From: Candidatus Gastranaerophilales bacterium
GTDB lineage: Bacteria > Cyanobacteriota > Vampirovibrionia > Gastranaerophilales > Gastranaerophilaceae
Assembly: GCA_017402995.1 (NCBI GenBank)
Contig: JAFQOV010000016.1
Coordinates: 1 to 64,000 of the forward strand
Direction of reading: 5' to 3'
Length of the DNA stretch: 64,000 nucleotides
In this document: piece after piece, positions 7,907 to 16,071 of the stretch
How positions within the stretch are numbered: the first letter of the stretch is position 1
How the letters are laid out: each line of letters opens with the position of its first letter
Made by a program: the position numbers and the translations under genes
Notes under the pieces: model-generated
The model's input: only the letters and a program-made list of their open reading frames with translations
What the model was told of the DNA's origin: nothing
The model's database searches: none

Positions 7907-9081
7907 AAATTATCTTTCAAATATTGCGCTGTTCCTCTTGCAATTGCTTTGGCAACTTTATTTTGAAATTTTTTGTTTTTCAAACATTTTGCCTCAAATT
8001 CACAAATCAAATATCCACATTCAATTAAAACGCTCACAGGCAAAGTTGGTCTTGTTAAAACAAAAGAAGCATAGTTTACCCCGTCATCTTTAAATTTTGT
8101 CTCATGTAAAAGATGCTTTTGGATACTTTGTGCTAAAGGTTTTGCTTGAGTTTGATAGTAATATGTCCCTGCACCATGTTTAAATTCAACTTTAGATCTA
8201 TCAGCAAGCGAGTTTTGATGGATTGATAATAAAATATCTATATCTTTTTCTTTTGCCATTTGAACTCTATCATACAACGGCACGGTTTTGTCTTTTGTTC
8301 GGGTCATATATACTTTTGCGCCACGTTTTTTCAATTCTTTTTTCAATTTTTTTGAAATTTGCAAATTAATCTTTTTTTCTTTTAAATTGTTTGCGCAAAC
8401 CCCGCTCTCCGCTCCGCCATGACCCGCATCAACAAGCACATTAATGCCTTTTAAAAGTTTTGTTTGATCAATTTTTGGCGCTTTTTTGATGATTATTTTA
8501 TATCCATCATCATATTTTTGAACGTCATAGCCAAAAAAAGGCTTATTTTGCTCTAGGTTTTGATATTTTATTTCAAATTCATTTGCAATTTTATCGGTCA
8601 AAGAAAAATTACTTATCTTTTTTTCAATTTTTGCATTTGTTGGGTCAAAATGAATATCATAAAAAGTAATATTTAAGTTATTTCCCTCTTCTTTCATTAC
8701 AAATGGTGGCAAAAACTCTGTTTTTAAATTAATTATGTATCTATCTTTTTTGTCTTGAAAAATCATTTCATCAACATTTCCAAGTCTTTTTTCTGGAATA
8801 ATTGCTTGGACTTCGACAAATTTTTTATTTATATAAAATTTATTTTCTTCATTTAATTCAACTAAAAAATAATTTTCGCTTTCTTGTAATGAAAACAAAA
8901 CCGCCCCAAGTGGCAAGTGGGTAATTCTTTTCGCACTTTCTGATGGTTTTTCGCGAATTGGAACATAATTTTTAACAGTTTCCAAAACGGCATATTTTGC
9001 AATACCGACATTTTCAAACTCTTCTACCCCATACGCGCTCATAACAAACAAAGCGCTTAATAACAAAAATATTTTTTTCAT
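7903..9081 (-). CDS. N-acetylmuramoyl-L-alanine amidase (Amidase_3) with SH3-like N-terminus
   Basis: This secreted zinc enzyme cleaves the amide between MurNAc and the stem peptide of peptidoglycan. A signal peptide covers about residues 1-18. An SH3-like cell-wall binding segment follows (about 30-95, NYVPIREKPSESAKRITHLP), then a linker resembling an AMIN-type domain. The catalytic Amidase_3 domain begins near residue 215, with VDAGHGGAESG, the zinc His in LLSIHQNSL and the conserved Glu in SVLIECGYL. It ends a three-gene minus-strand run after an SDR and a small repeat protein, with 15 bases separating it from the SDR. A role in cell separation is inferred from the family. Confidence 0.9.
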   Translation of the reverse strand: MKKIFLLLSALFVMSAYGVEEFENVGIAKYAVLETVKNYVPIREKPSESAKRITHLPLGAVLFSLQESENYFLVELNEENKFYINKKFVEVQAIIPEKRLGNVDEMIFQDKKDRYIINLKTEFLPPFVMKEEGNNLNITFYDIHFDPTNAKIEKKISNFSLTDKIANEFEIKYQNLEQNKPFFGYDVQKYDDGYKIIIKKAPKIDQTKLLKGINVLVDAGHGGAESGVCANNLKEKKINLQISKKLKKELKKRGAKVYMTRTKDKTVPLYDRVQMAKEKDIDILLSIHQNSLADRSKVEFKHGAGTYYYQTQAKPLAQSIQKHLLHETKFKDDGVNYASFVLTRPTLPVSVLIECGYLICEFEAKCLKNKKFQNKVAKAIARGTAQYLKDNF

Positions 9082-9096
9082 AATTTAATTATACCA

Positions 9097-9792
9097 TTAG
9101 CAGCCGATTGATAAACCTGCACAAAGGTTGATATTCTGTCCTGTAATGCCTTTTGCACTATCAGAGATTAAATATTCGCACAATTTTGCAACCTCTATTG
9201 GTTCAACAAAGCGCTTTTGCGGGGTCACATCAATCACCTCTTGTCTTTCGCTTTCATCTAAAACATTAGCTAGTGGCGTATCTACCCAACCTGGATTGAT
9301 TTGATTAACTGTGATGTTATCTGTTGCTACTTCAAGCGCTAGAGCTTTTGTGAAGCCAGATAAAGCAGATTTTGTCGCTGAATACAAAGTCGCATTTGCT
9401 TCTCCGACCATGCCAGAAATTGAGCCAATATTAATTATTCTGCCCCATTTATTTTTTTTCATGTTTGGAATTACAAGCGAAGATAAAATATATGCAGATT
9501 TAAAATTTAAATCTAGAAGATATGTTGTTTCATCAATTGTCATATCTTCAATTTTTTTATAGACATATTGTCCTGCGCAATTGATTAAAATATCGATATC
9601 AGAATTAAAATATTCAACCGCTTTTTGATACAAATTATCAAGCGAAAAGGAATCTATTAAATCGCAAGAATAATAATTTACTTTGTCGAGCTCTCGTCTA
9701 CCAGATAAAAAAACATCATGTTTTTGAGAAAGTAAATTTGCAATTGTTTCGCCAATACCAGATGAAGCGCCTGTGATTAAAATATTTTTCAT
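9097..9792 (-). CDS. Short-chain dehydrogenase/reductase (FabG-like SDR)
   Basis: This 231-residue classical SDR has a Rossmann fold with TGASSGIG at residues 7-14, NCAG in place of NNAG, the catalytic Ser in NIGSISG, and YSATK (Tyr-x-x-x-Lys). NPGWVDTP follows the active site, and the C-terminus TGQNINLCAG is the usual FabG-type ending. It should reduce or oxidise a keto/hydroxy substrate with NAD(P)H. The substrate is not predictable. No other fatty-acid synthesis gene is adjacent, so I do not call it fabG. Its start codon directly abuts the stop of the upstream small gene, which suggests translational coupling. Confidence 0.88.
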   Translation of the reverse strand: MKNILITGASSGIGETIANLLSQKHDVFLSGRRELDKVNYYSCDLIDSFSLDNLYQKAVEYFNSDIDILINCAGQYVYKKIEDMTIDETTYLLDLNFKSAYILSSLVIPNMKKNKWGRIINIGSISGMVGEANATLYSATKSALSGFTKALALEVATDNITVNQINPGWVDTPLANVLDESERQEVIDVTPQKRFVEPIEVAKLCEYLISDSAKGITGQNINLCAGLSIGC

Positions 9793-10131
9793 TTAATCTA
9801 AGCCCTCGATTTTAATGTAGTGCGAATTTAAAATTTTATCTGAAAACTCTTGGACAATAATATCGCGTTGTTTTTCTGTTAAATCTCTTAAAGATTCAAT
9901 CGCAAGATGAATATTTGGATTTTTATCATACCAACGTTTAAAGTTTTTAGGGTCAAAATTTGCAACATCTTTGATAATTTTTGTATAGTCCCTGTCAATC
10001 ATATTTGAAGATTTCATAATAATATCGATAGCAATCTCGCATTGGACTTCGATTGGCAAATCCGCCAATAAGTTCATAAAAGCGTTTAAATAAGGGTCTT
10101 TTTCATACCAACGTTGGAAATGTTTTTTCAT
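9793..10131 (-). CDS. Unrecognised 112-residue protein with internal duplication
   Basis: I do not recognise a family. The protein consists of two similar helical units of roughly 50 residues. The first starts KHFQRWYEKDPYLNAF at about residue 3, the second KNFKRWYDKNPNIHLA at about residue 63. Both share F-x-R-W-Y-x-K-[DN]-P followed by an amphipathic helix containing a Leu-acidic turn. There is no signal peptide or membrane segment, so it is probably cytoplasmic. It leads a minus-strand run with the SDR and amidase, and its stop abuts the SDR start. Conservation of the RWY-x-K core in both halves argues that it is a real gene. Confidence 0.75.
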   Translation of the reverse strand: MKKHFQRWYEKDPYLNAFMNLLADLPIEVQCEIAIDIIMKSSNMIDRDYTKIIKDVANFDPKNFKRWYDKNPNIHLAIESLRDLTEKQRDIIVQEFSDKILNSHYIKIEGLD

Positions 10132-10168
10132 AAAATCATTATATCAGATATTTTTTTTAAAAAAAGAC

Positions 10169-10197
10169 TTGCAACATGTCAAATTTACCGATATAAT
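10169..10197 (+). promoter_or_regulatory. Strong sigma-70 promoter of the HU gene
   Basis: TTGCAA at 10169-10174 and TATAAT at 10192-10197 are separated by 17 bases, a near-consensus vegetative promoter. Transcription would start near 10204, giving a leader of about 25 bases that carries the AAAGGGG ribosome site. High expression fits an abundant nucleoid protein. Confidence 0.8.
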
Positions 10198-10228
10198 CAA
10201 TCCAAGAGATATAGAAAGGGGTTCATAA

Positions 10229-10507
10229 ATGAACAAAGAAGAATTAGTACAAGAAATTGCTAAAAAAGCTAAAGTTACTCAAAAAGAAGCTGCTGAAGTT
10301 TTAAACGGTTTAGTAGAAACTGTTCAAAAAACTGTTGCTAAAGGTGAAAAAGTTACTTTAGTTGGTTTCGGTACATTCGAATCAAGAAAAAGAGCTGCTA
10401 GAACTGGTAGAAACCCACAAACTGGCAAAGAAATCAAAATCGCTGCTAAAACTGTTCCAGCTTTCTCAGCAGGTAAAAAATTCAAAGAATTAGTAAACAA
10501 AAAATAG
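10229..10507 (+). CDS. hup: HU-family DNA-binding protein
   Basis: This histone-like nucleoid protein bends and compacts DNA as a dimer. It has the usual length of 92 residues. The N-terminal helical dimerisation part starts MNKEELVQEIAKKA. The beta-arm that inserts in the minor groove carries the conserved GFGTFESRKRAARTGRNPQT and PAFSAGKKFKELV. A consensus promoter and strong ribosome site precede it, and an intrinsic terminator follows. Codon use is biased to a few codons (GCT, AAA, GTT), as expected for a highly expressed gene. HU is much more likely than IHF, given a single short gene in this lineage. Confidence 0.97.
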   Translation: MNKEELVQEIAKKAKVTQKEAAEVLNGLVETVQKTVAKGEKVTLVGFGTFESRKRAARTGRNPQTGKEIKIAAKTVPAFSAGKKFKELVNKK

Positions 10508-10526
10508 TTCTTGAATGAATAATTTT

Positions 10527-10560
10527 AAAAGGTATGTTCCATTTGGGCATACCTTTTTTA
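10527..10560 (+). terminator. Intrinsic terminator after the HU gene
   Basis: AAAAGGTATG (10527-10536) pairs with CATACCTTTT (10548-10557) over 10 bp with an 11-base loop. A T-run continues to 10559. This is a canonical rho-independent terminator just upstream of repeat island copy 2. Confidence 0.92.
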
Positions 10561-10587
10561 TTTTGTAACAAAAATATTCTAGATTTG

Positions 10588-10807
10588 TTAAGCGCAGTCG
10601 CACTAAGCTCATTGGACTTGGGTATTCCGCCTGTGAAATCAAAGATTTCTTCGCTTCCTTTCGCTTACGCTTCAGTCGCAACGGCGGATTGGTAAGGACT
10701 TCGCTCTGTCCGCCAGACCTCAACGGTCTGCCGTCACGAGCTTCGCACACCTTTGCCCTCGCCTGCATTCGCTAAGCGCAGTCGCGCTAAGCTCATTGGA
10801 CTCGGGT
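10588..10807 (+). repeat. Dispersed hairpin-rich island, copy 2
   Basis: This copy is bounded by two near-identical units of 17 bases that start GCTCATTGGACT (10607-10623 and 10791-10807, 16 of 17 identical). Each follows a class A hairpin, at 10587-10608 (AGCGC, loop AGTC) and 10771-10792 (AGCGC, loop AGTC, GCGCT with outer GCT/AGC). The shared core runs 10627-10687, closed by CCGCC/GGCGG. A class B hairpin (CAGACC, loop TCAAC, GGTCTG) lies at 10711-10733. The second boundary unit encodes the last residues and stop codon of map on the other strand. The 92-residue frame across it is not a credible gene. Confidence 0.87.
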
Positions 10808-11539
10808 TGTAATCAGTGGACCATCATCTGTTGCAATAACAGTATGTTCAAAGTGCGCAGAAGGCTTTTTATCATCTGTCACAACTGTCCAACCATCATC
10901 AAGCTGATGAACCTCATCACACCCTAAATTCAACATTGGCTCAATTGCTATTGCGCAATTTCTTTTAATAATAACTCTTGAATTTGTACGGTAATTAAAC
11001 AAAAATGGCTCTTCGTGCATTTCTCTACCAACCCCATGTCCGCCATATTGGCGCACAATTCCAACACGACCTTCTTTTGCGACATCTTCAATCGCAGCAG
11101 AAACATTTTCCAAAGGATTTTCTGGAATCATTTGTTCAATCCCAGCGAAAAGCGCTTTTTGAGTAATATCCATTAAATTTTGAACTTCTGGGGCAATTTT
11201 ACCAACTGCATATGTCCAAGCACTGTCTCCAACTAAACCACGATAGGTTGCACCAACGTCAACTGAAATGATATCGCCTTCTTTTAAAATAACATCTTTT
11301 GATGGAATGCCGTGGACAACTTGTTCGTTAACTGACGCACAAATTGTGTTTGGGAAACCGCAATAGCCAAGAAATGTTGGTATTGCTTTGTTTTTCTTGA
11401 TGATGTCATGTGCGATTTTATCAAGCTCCAAAGTTGAAATCCCAGGCTCAATCACTCGTTTCATTTCTTGATGAACCAAAGCAACGATATTCCCCGCCAT
11501 ACACATTAATTTAATTTCTTCTCTGGATTTTTTATTCAT
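10793..11539 (-). CDS. map: Type I methionine aminopeptidase
   Basis: This dimetal enzyme removes the initiator methionine from nascent proteins. The 248 residues contain the PGISTLELDKIAHD N-terminal region. The metal ligands are visible as Asp in ISVDVGATYRG and DSAWTY, His in YGGHGVGREMHEEP, and Glu in AIEPML. HFEHTVIATDDG closes the fold. The gene ends an rpsE-rpmD-rplO-secY-adk-map run, the normal spc-operon order. The last residues (TRVQ) and the stop codon fall inside a repeat island, so the original C-terminus has probably been replaced. A perfect 14-bp inverted repeat separates it from adk. Confidence 0.96.
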   Translation of the reverse strand: MNKKSREEIKLMCMAGNIVALVHQEMKRVIEPGISTLELDKIAHDIIKKNKAIPTFLGYCGFPNTICASVNEQVVHGIPSKDVILKEGDIISVDVGATYRGLVGDSAWTYAVGKIAPEVQNLMDITQKALFAGIEQMIPENPLENVSAAIEDVAKEGRVGIVRQYGGHGVGREMHEEPFLFNYRTNSRVIIKRNCAIAIEPMLNLGCDEVHQLDDGWTVVTDDKKPSAHFEHTVIATDDGPLITTRVQ

Positions 11540-11556
11540 AATATTCCTCTCTTAAA

Positions 11557-11585
11557 TTAAATCACCTTTTAAAAAGGTGATTTAA
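11557..11585. repeat. Perfect 14-bp inverted repeat between adk and map
   Basis: TTAAATCACCTTTT (11557-11570) and AAAAGGTGATTTAA (11572-11585) are perfectly complementary around one base. The repeat lies in the 51-base gap between adk and map. It could be an intra-operon processing or attenuation hairpin. There is no clean T-run on the minus strand, so full termination before map is unlikely. Confidence 0.75.
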
Positions 11586-11590
11586 TCAAG

Positions 11591-12259
11591 TTATTTTTCT
11601 TCAAAAATTATCTCTTTTAACTTTTCCCAAATTTCTGTGATTGCACCTGACGCGTCGATTTCTTTCAAAATTCCCATTTGCTTGAAATAATCATAAAGTG
11701 GAGCTGTTTCTCTTTCGTATGTTACAAAACGAGCTCTTGCAACCTCTTCATTATCATCATCTCTTTGGGTCAATTTTTCGTCGCAAATATCGCAATAATC
11801 CATAATTTTAGGTGGATTTGAAATTAAATTATAAATTGTTGCACATTTTGGACAAGAACGACGGTTGACTAGCCTTTGGATTAATGCCTCAGTATCTACA
11901 TCAAAATAAACAGCTAAAGCATCTTCGATTAGTGAAAATCTTCCGATTTCATCTAAGATTTTTTCCAAAGCTTGTGCTTGTTCAATTGAGCGAGGGAAAC
12001 CATCTAATACGAAGCCATCTTTGCAGTCATCTTTTTGTAATCTTTCTTTGATAACGCTTGAAACGACTTCGATTGGAACAAGATTTCCTTTGTCAATAAA
12101 ACTTTTTGCGATTATCCCAAGCTCAGTATTGTCTTGAATATTTTTTCTTAACAAAGAGCCTGTATCTATGTGTGGAATAGACAATTTGTCAGATAATCTT
12201 GAAGTTTGGGTGCCCTTACCAGAGCCTGGAGGGCCTAAAAATATGAAAACTTTTTTCAT
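11591..12259 (-). CDS. adk: Adenylate kinase, long zinc-containing form
   Basis: This enzyme catalyses ATP + AMP = 2 ADP. The P-loop GPPGSGKGT is at residues 9-17. AMP-binding residues follow in DTGSLLRKNI and DGFPRSIEQAQAL. The LID (about 128-165) carries a four-cysteine zinc site, CPKCATIYN to CDICDEKL, as in Gram-positive and cyanobacterial enzymes. The Arg-rich end RFVTYERETAPLYDYF is typical. Its 222 residues are normal for the long form. It lies between secY and map, as in most bacterial spc operons. A 15-base gap to secY fits co-transcription. Confidence 0.97.
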   Translation of the reverse strand: MKKVFIFLGPPGSGKGTQTSRLSDKLSIPHIDTGSLLRKNIQDNTELGIIAKSFIDKGNLVPIEVVSSVIKERLQKDDCKDGFVLDGFPRSIEQAQALEKILDEIGRFSLIEDALAVYFDVDTEALIQRLVNRRSCPKCATIYNLISNPPKIMDYCDICDEKLTQRDDDNEEVARARFVTYERETAPLYDYFKQMGILKEIDASGAITEIWEKLKEIIFEEK

Positions 12260-12274
12260 TTTTTTATTTTCCTC

Positions 12275-13618
12275 TTATTGTTGTTGCAAAAAACTTTCAT
12301 AGTTTTTAGCTAACATATGTGTCTTGATTTGGTTAATGAAATCAAGAGCAACACCAACCAAGATGATTAAACTTGTTGCGCCAATACCTTGGAAAGTGGT
12401 AATTCCTGTTACTTTTGTTGCAACTGTTGGAATCATTGCGATTATACCAAGCGCCAAAGCACCAATTAAAGTAGTTCTTGATAGAATTTCGTTTAATTTA
12501 TCTGCTGTTGGTTTGCCAGGTTTAACCCCAGGAATTGCAGAACCATATTTTTTCAAATTGTTTGCAATTTCTTTTGGTTGCATTGAAGGAATAATTGAAG
12601 CATAGAAAAATGTCAAAGTAACAATCAAAACAAAGTAAATTACATAATAACTGATTGAATTTGCGCTGAATACTATGCTTAATTTTTCAAAAACTGACGC
12701 AACCGCAACGTTTTCAATGTGCATTTGTTGAACAAAACCTAAAACTGTTGCAGGGAACAACAAAATTGCAATCGCAAAGATAATTGGCATAACCCCACCA
12801 GGATTAAGTTTAAAAGGAATGCTTGTATTTTGTCCGCCATATACTTTGTTTCCGACTTGACGTCTTGCTGAAACGATTGGAACTTTTCTTGCAGCTTCAT
12901 GAAGAACAATAATGAAAACTATTGTTGCCAAGAAAATTGCAACCAAAGCCAACAAACCAAGTTGCAGCATAGCATCTTGTGAAACCAAAGTAGCAGTTCT
13001 GTTACAATATAGTGGAATACCAGCAATGATACCAACGAAAATTATCAATGAAGCGCCGTTTCCAACGCCTTTTTCGGTGATTAACTCAGCAAGCCACATA
13101 ACAATAACTGAACCAGCAGTTAATGAAACAGCTGAACCTACAAAAAACATTACAGGATCAACCCCAGGCATTATTGCACCAGGAAGTTTATATAAAGCCA
13201 AAGCAAAAATTAATGATTGGAAAAGAGCAAGACCAACAGTAAATACTCTTGTAATTTGCTGAATTTTACGTCTGCCTGCTTCGCCATCTTCTTTTTGGGC
13301 ACGTTCTAAACTTGGAACAATAACCGCCATTAATTGCATGATAATAGATGATGTAATATATGGCCCGATACCAAGAGCAAAGATTGAAACTTTACCCAAA
13401 GCACCGCCAGAGAACATATCTAAAAATCCAATTAGATTGTTTCCGCTTGCTAAAGCTTGGAAAACTTCGTTATTGATACCATAAATTGGCAATTGCGCGC
13501 AAAATCTAAACAAAGCAATAATGGCAAAAGTGAAAATCAGCTTTTGCTTCAATCCACTTGCTTGCCAACTTGCCATTAAATTTTGCACAACTTTATCTGA
13601 ATCGATTTTTTGTTGCAT
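12275..13618 (-). CDS. secY: Preprotein translocase subunit SecY
   Basis: This is the channel subunit of the SecYEG translocon in the inner membrane. Its 447 residues have ten predicted membrane helices. Recognisable elements are the TM2 plug region (NLIGFLDMFSGGALGKVSIF), GIGPYITSSIIMQL, the basic cytoplasmic loop AARKVPIVSARR before TM6, NPGGVMPIIFA, and the long TM8-TM9 loop with GSAIPGVKPGKPT. Its ATG overlaps the rplO stop by one base (TAATG), which implies translational coupling. The gene is in its normal place in the spc order. Confidence 0.98.
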   Translation of the reverse strand: MQQKIDSDKVVQNLMASWQASGLKQKLIFTFAIIALFRFCAQLPIYGINNEVFQALASGNNLIGFLDMFSGGALGKVSIFALGIGPYITSSIIMQLMAVIVPSLERAQKEDGEAGRRKIQQITRVFTVGLALFQSLIFALALYKLPGAIMPGVDPVMFFVGSAVSLTAGSVIVMWLAELITEKGVGNGASLIIFVGIIAGIPLYCNRTATLVSQDAMLQLGLLALVAIFLATIVFIIVLHEAARKVPIVSARRQVGNKVYGGQNTSIPFKLNPGGVMPIIFAIAILLFPATVLGFVQQMHIENVAVASVFEKLSIVFSANSISYYVIYFVLIVTLTFFYASIIPSMQPKEIANNLKKYGSAIPGVKPGKPTADKLNEILSRTTLIGALALGIIAMIPTVATKVTGITTFQGIGATSLIILVGVALDFINQIKTHMLAKNYESFLQQQ

Positions 13619-14061
13619 TATACTAATTCTGCCTTTCCGCCTGCTTTTTCGATTTTTTCTTTAGCTGATGGGCTGAAATAGCTAGCTTTTACAGTAATAG
13701 CTTTAGCAATTTCGCCATTTCCAAGAACTCTTAATGCGACAGCAGTGGAAGAAGCTTTTTTATTTTCTTGTAAAAATGCTAAATCAATAGTTTCAGCGTC
13801 TAATTCAGCTAATCTTGAAATATTGATTGCAGCAGATTCTTCTCTAAATCTGTTTTTGAAACCTTTTAATTTAGGCATTTGTCTGTATGAAGGCATTTGA
13901 CCGCCTTCGAAACCTCTTTTGTGGCTGTTACCACTTCTTTGACCTTCACCGTTGTTACCACGGCAAGATGTTTTACCATGACCTGAAGCAATACCTCTGC
14001 CTTTGCGTTTTCTAGCGTGAGTAGCGCCTTCAGCTGGTTTAATATCTTCTAAATTTAACAT
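13618..14061 (-). CDS. rplO: 50S ribosomal protein L15
   Basis: This late-assembly protein of the large subunit has 147 residues. The N-terminal extension, rich in Lys, Arg and Gly, contacts 23S rRNA (KRKGRGIASGHGKTSCRGNN and FEGGQMPSYRQMPKLKGFKN). The globular C-terminal half ends SAKEKIEKAGGKAELV. The gene lies between rpmD and secY as expected, and its stop overlaps the secY start. Confidence 0.98.
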   Translation of the reverse strand: MLNLEDIKPAEGATHARKRKGRGIASGHGKTSCRGNNGEGQRSGNSHKRGFEGGQMPSYRQMPKLKGFKNRFREESAAINISRLAELDAETIDLAFLQENKKASSTAVALRVLGNGEIAKAITVKASYFSPSAKEKIEKAGGKAELV

Positions 14062-14079
14062 TATATTATACCTTCCTTA

Positions 14080-14262
14080 TTATTCTACAATTTGTACGAT
14101 GTGTGGAACTTTGTTTACCATGCCAAGAATAGTAGCACTTGGTAAGTGTTCAACAACTTGGTCTTTTTTAGTTAAACCAAGAGCACGAACAACTCTTACT
14201 TGTTTTTCAGAAGCGCCGATTGTGCTTTTTACTTGTTTAATTTTTATTTTTTTATCTGCCAT
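14080..14262 (-). CDS. rpmD: 50S ribosomal protein L30
   Basis: This 60-residue protein of the large subunit contains KIKQVKSTIGASEKQVRVVR and GLTKKDQVVEHLPSATILGM, the conserved L30 body. L30 is absent from cyanobacteria and chloroplasts, as I recall from established knowledge, so its presence is consistent with a deep-branching relative rather than a true cyanobacterium. It is separated from rpsE by about 23 bases and from rplO by about 18. Confidence 0.96.
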   Translation of the reverse strand: MADKKIKIKQVKSTIGASEKQVRVVRALGLTKKDQVVEHLPSATILGMVNKVPHIVQIVE

Positions 14263-14285
14263 TTTATTTAAATCCTTTAATTAAC

Positions 14286-14915
14286 TTATGCTTTTAACAT
14301 TTCTTTTACTGAAATACCACGAACTGCAGCAACTTCTTTGAATGGTCTTAAAGATTTCAAAGCATTTAATGTAGCGTTTGCTGCGTTTAATGGAGATTTT
14401 GAACCTAATGATTTTGAAAGAATATTTTCAACACCAGAAAGCTCTAATACTGCACGAACAGCACCACCAGCAATAACACCAGTACCTTTTGAAGCTGGTT
14501 TTAAAACAACTGAACCAGCGCCAGAACGACCAGTAATCATATGAGGAATAGTTGTGTTGAACAATGGAACTGTAACAAGATTTTTTCTAGCATCTGCAAC
14601 AGCTTTTTGAATAGCAATAATAACTTCAGCAGCTTTTGCAACGCCCATACCAACTTGTCCTTTTTTGTTACCAACGATAACAATAGCTCTGAAAGATAGT
14701 TTTTTACCACCTTTAACAACTTTTGTTACACGACGGATTTGAACAACTTGTTCTTTCCATTCAGATTCAACAGGTTCAACTGTTTCAATTTTTCTTCTTC
14801 TAGCTTTTCTTTGAGGTTTTTTATCCTCTTTGTTTTCTTCTTGAACTTCAGCAGCTTCTACTGTTTCAACAGTTTCAACAACTTCTTGTTCTAGGATTTC
14901 TTTGTTTTCTTCCAC
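14286..14915 (-). CDS. rpsE: 30S ribosomal protein S5 with acidic N-terminal extension
   Basis: This small-subunit protein is involved in decoding accuracy and mRNA unwinding. The conserved double-stranded-RNA-type domain begins near residue 54 ([20 protein letters not shown]), and the C-terminal domain contains [19 protein letters not shown]. The first 45 residues are an extension rich in Glu and Val, ending in a basic patch ([11 protein letters not shown]). The protein is therefore 209 residues against about 165 in E. coli. The start is GTG with AAAGGT upstream. It is the first gene of this spc fragment. No rplR, rplF or other usual upstream gene precedes it. Confidence 0.96.
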   Translation of the reverse strand: MEENKEILEQEVVETVETVEAAEVQEENKEDKKPQRKARRRKIETVEPVESEWKEQVVQIRRVTKVVKGGKKLSFRAIVIVGNKKGQVGMGVAKAAEVIIAIQKAVADARKNLVTVPLFNTTIPHMITGRSGAGSVVLKPASKGTGVIAGGAVRAVLELSGVENILSKSLGSKSPLNAANATLNALKSLRPFKEVAAVRGISVKEMLKA

Positions 14916-15094
14916 GTTTATTACCTTTCTTATTGTAATTTACTGATTTTTTCCTATAAAACTAAAAAAGAACATCAAAATAAACTTATTTCTAAGCATT
15001 TTATGTTCGGGTATTTAGGATATATTTCTGACATGGAAAATAATACAATATCAATTATTTTTTGCAATAGGTTTGTTAATGAATATTAATATCA

Positions 15095-16063
15095 TTAAAA
15101 CTTAACCAAAACCTTCAAAACTCCTTTTTGGGAATTTTTCTCAAATGCAAGTTTAAAATCTTCAACGCTATAAATGCCATCAATCAATGGTTTTGGATTA
15201 ATTTTTTTATTTTCCAATAATTTTATAATTGGTTTAAATTGTCCACATCTTGAACCAACAATTGTAATTTCATTTACAACAATTGTTGCCAAGTTTAACC
15301 CTTCTTTTGCAGCTATTGTGCTTTTTAAAACAAGAGTTCCTCTTGGTTTTACAAGACTTGCGCTAACTTCAAAACCACCAGTTGAACCTGTCGCTTCAAC
15401 TACAACATCAAATGACATTTTATCTTCATCTTTTAATTCAGATAAAAGCATTGTTTTAGCGCCTTGCTCTTTTGAAATTTTAAGTTTTTCTTCGTGTTTT
15501 CCAATGTGAACAAAGTCAATGTTCATTGCGCTAAACACAAGCGAAATGCAAAGCCCAAGCTTGCCATCACCCACAATTGCAACTTTTGAATTTGGTTTAA
15601 TGTGAACTTGTTCTAATATTTCATATCCAGCAGCTAATGGCTCTGTGAAAGTTGCGGTTTCATCATCAATATTATTTGAAATTTCAAAAACATTTTCAAC
15701 AGGTAAAGTAAAATATTCACAAAAACAACCATCTTTTTGCCAAATACCAAGCGTTGAACGGTTTGGGCAATGTCTTTGCAAGTTTTGATGACAATATGAA
15801 CAGTCCTGACAAGCACAATTAATTTCGCCGACTACTCTTTTATTAATCCACTTTTTATCAACATTTTCACCAACACTTTCAACAACTCCGACAAATTCAT
15901 GTCCTAAAATGCCGCAATAGCCCATATATCCTTGAGTTATTTCATAATCCGTATTGCATATTCCAACCATTTTGGTTTTGATTAATACTTCGTTTGGTTT
16001 TAAAATTGGTTTTTGATAATCAGTGACTAATTTTAATTCTTTGTCGTAAACTAATGCTTTCAT
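15095..16063 (-). CDS. Zinc-dependent medium-chain alcohol dehydrogenase
   Basis: This 322-residue oxidoreductase of the MDR superfamily has the catalytic zinc site in GICNTDYEITQG and GHEFVGVVESVG. The structural zinc loop has four cysteines (CQDCSYCHQNLQRHC). A Rossmann motif AIVGDGKLGL lies near residue 165. It most resembles threonine/sorbitol/glucose-type dehydrogenases, and the substrate is not determinable. It is on the shorter side for the family. It follows the thioredoxin reductase gene by eight bases, so the two are probably co-transcribed, perhaps as a redox unit. Confidence 0.9.
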   Translation of the reverse strand: MKALVYDKELKLVTDYQKPILKPNEVLIKTKMVGICNTDYEITQGYMGYCGILGHEFVGVVESVGENVDKKWINKRVVGEINCACQDCSYCHQNLQRHCPNRSTLGIWQKDGCFCEYFTLPVENVFEISNNIDDETATFTEPLAAGYEILEQVHIKPNSKVAIVGDGKLGLCISLVFSAMNIDFVHIGKHEEKLKISKEQGAKTMLLSELKDEDKMSFDVVVEATGSTGGFEVSASLVKPRGTLVLKSTIAAKEGLNLATIVVNEITIVGSRCGQFKPIIKLLENKKINPKPLIDGIYSVEDFKLAFEKNSQKGVLKVLVKF

Positions 16064-16071
16064 TTTTTTCC

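Noticed and set aside
10490-10768. 92-codon frame over island copy 2 and the HU terminator
   Set aside because: It runs through a strong terminator and hairpins, has no plausible start and does not resemble a protein.
15003-15089. 28-codon rightward frame starting MFGYLGYISDMENN
   Set aside because: It has no ribosome site and is short. Spacer upstream of rpsE is more likely to be leader. I see nothing else clear in 14916-15094.
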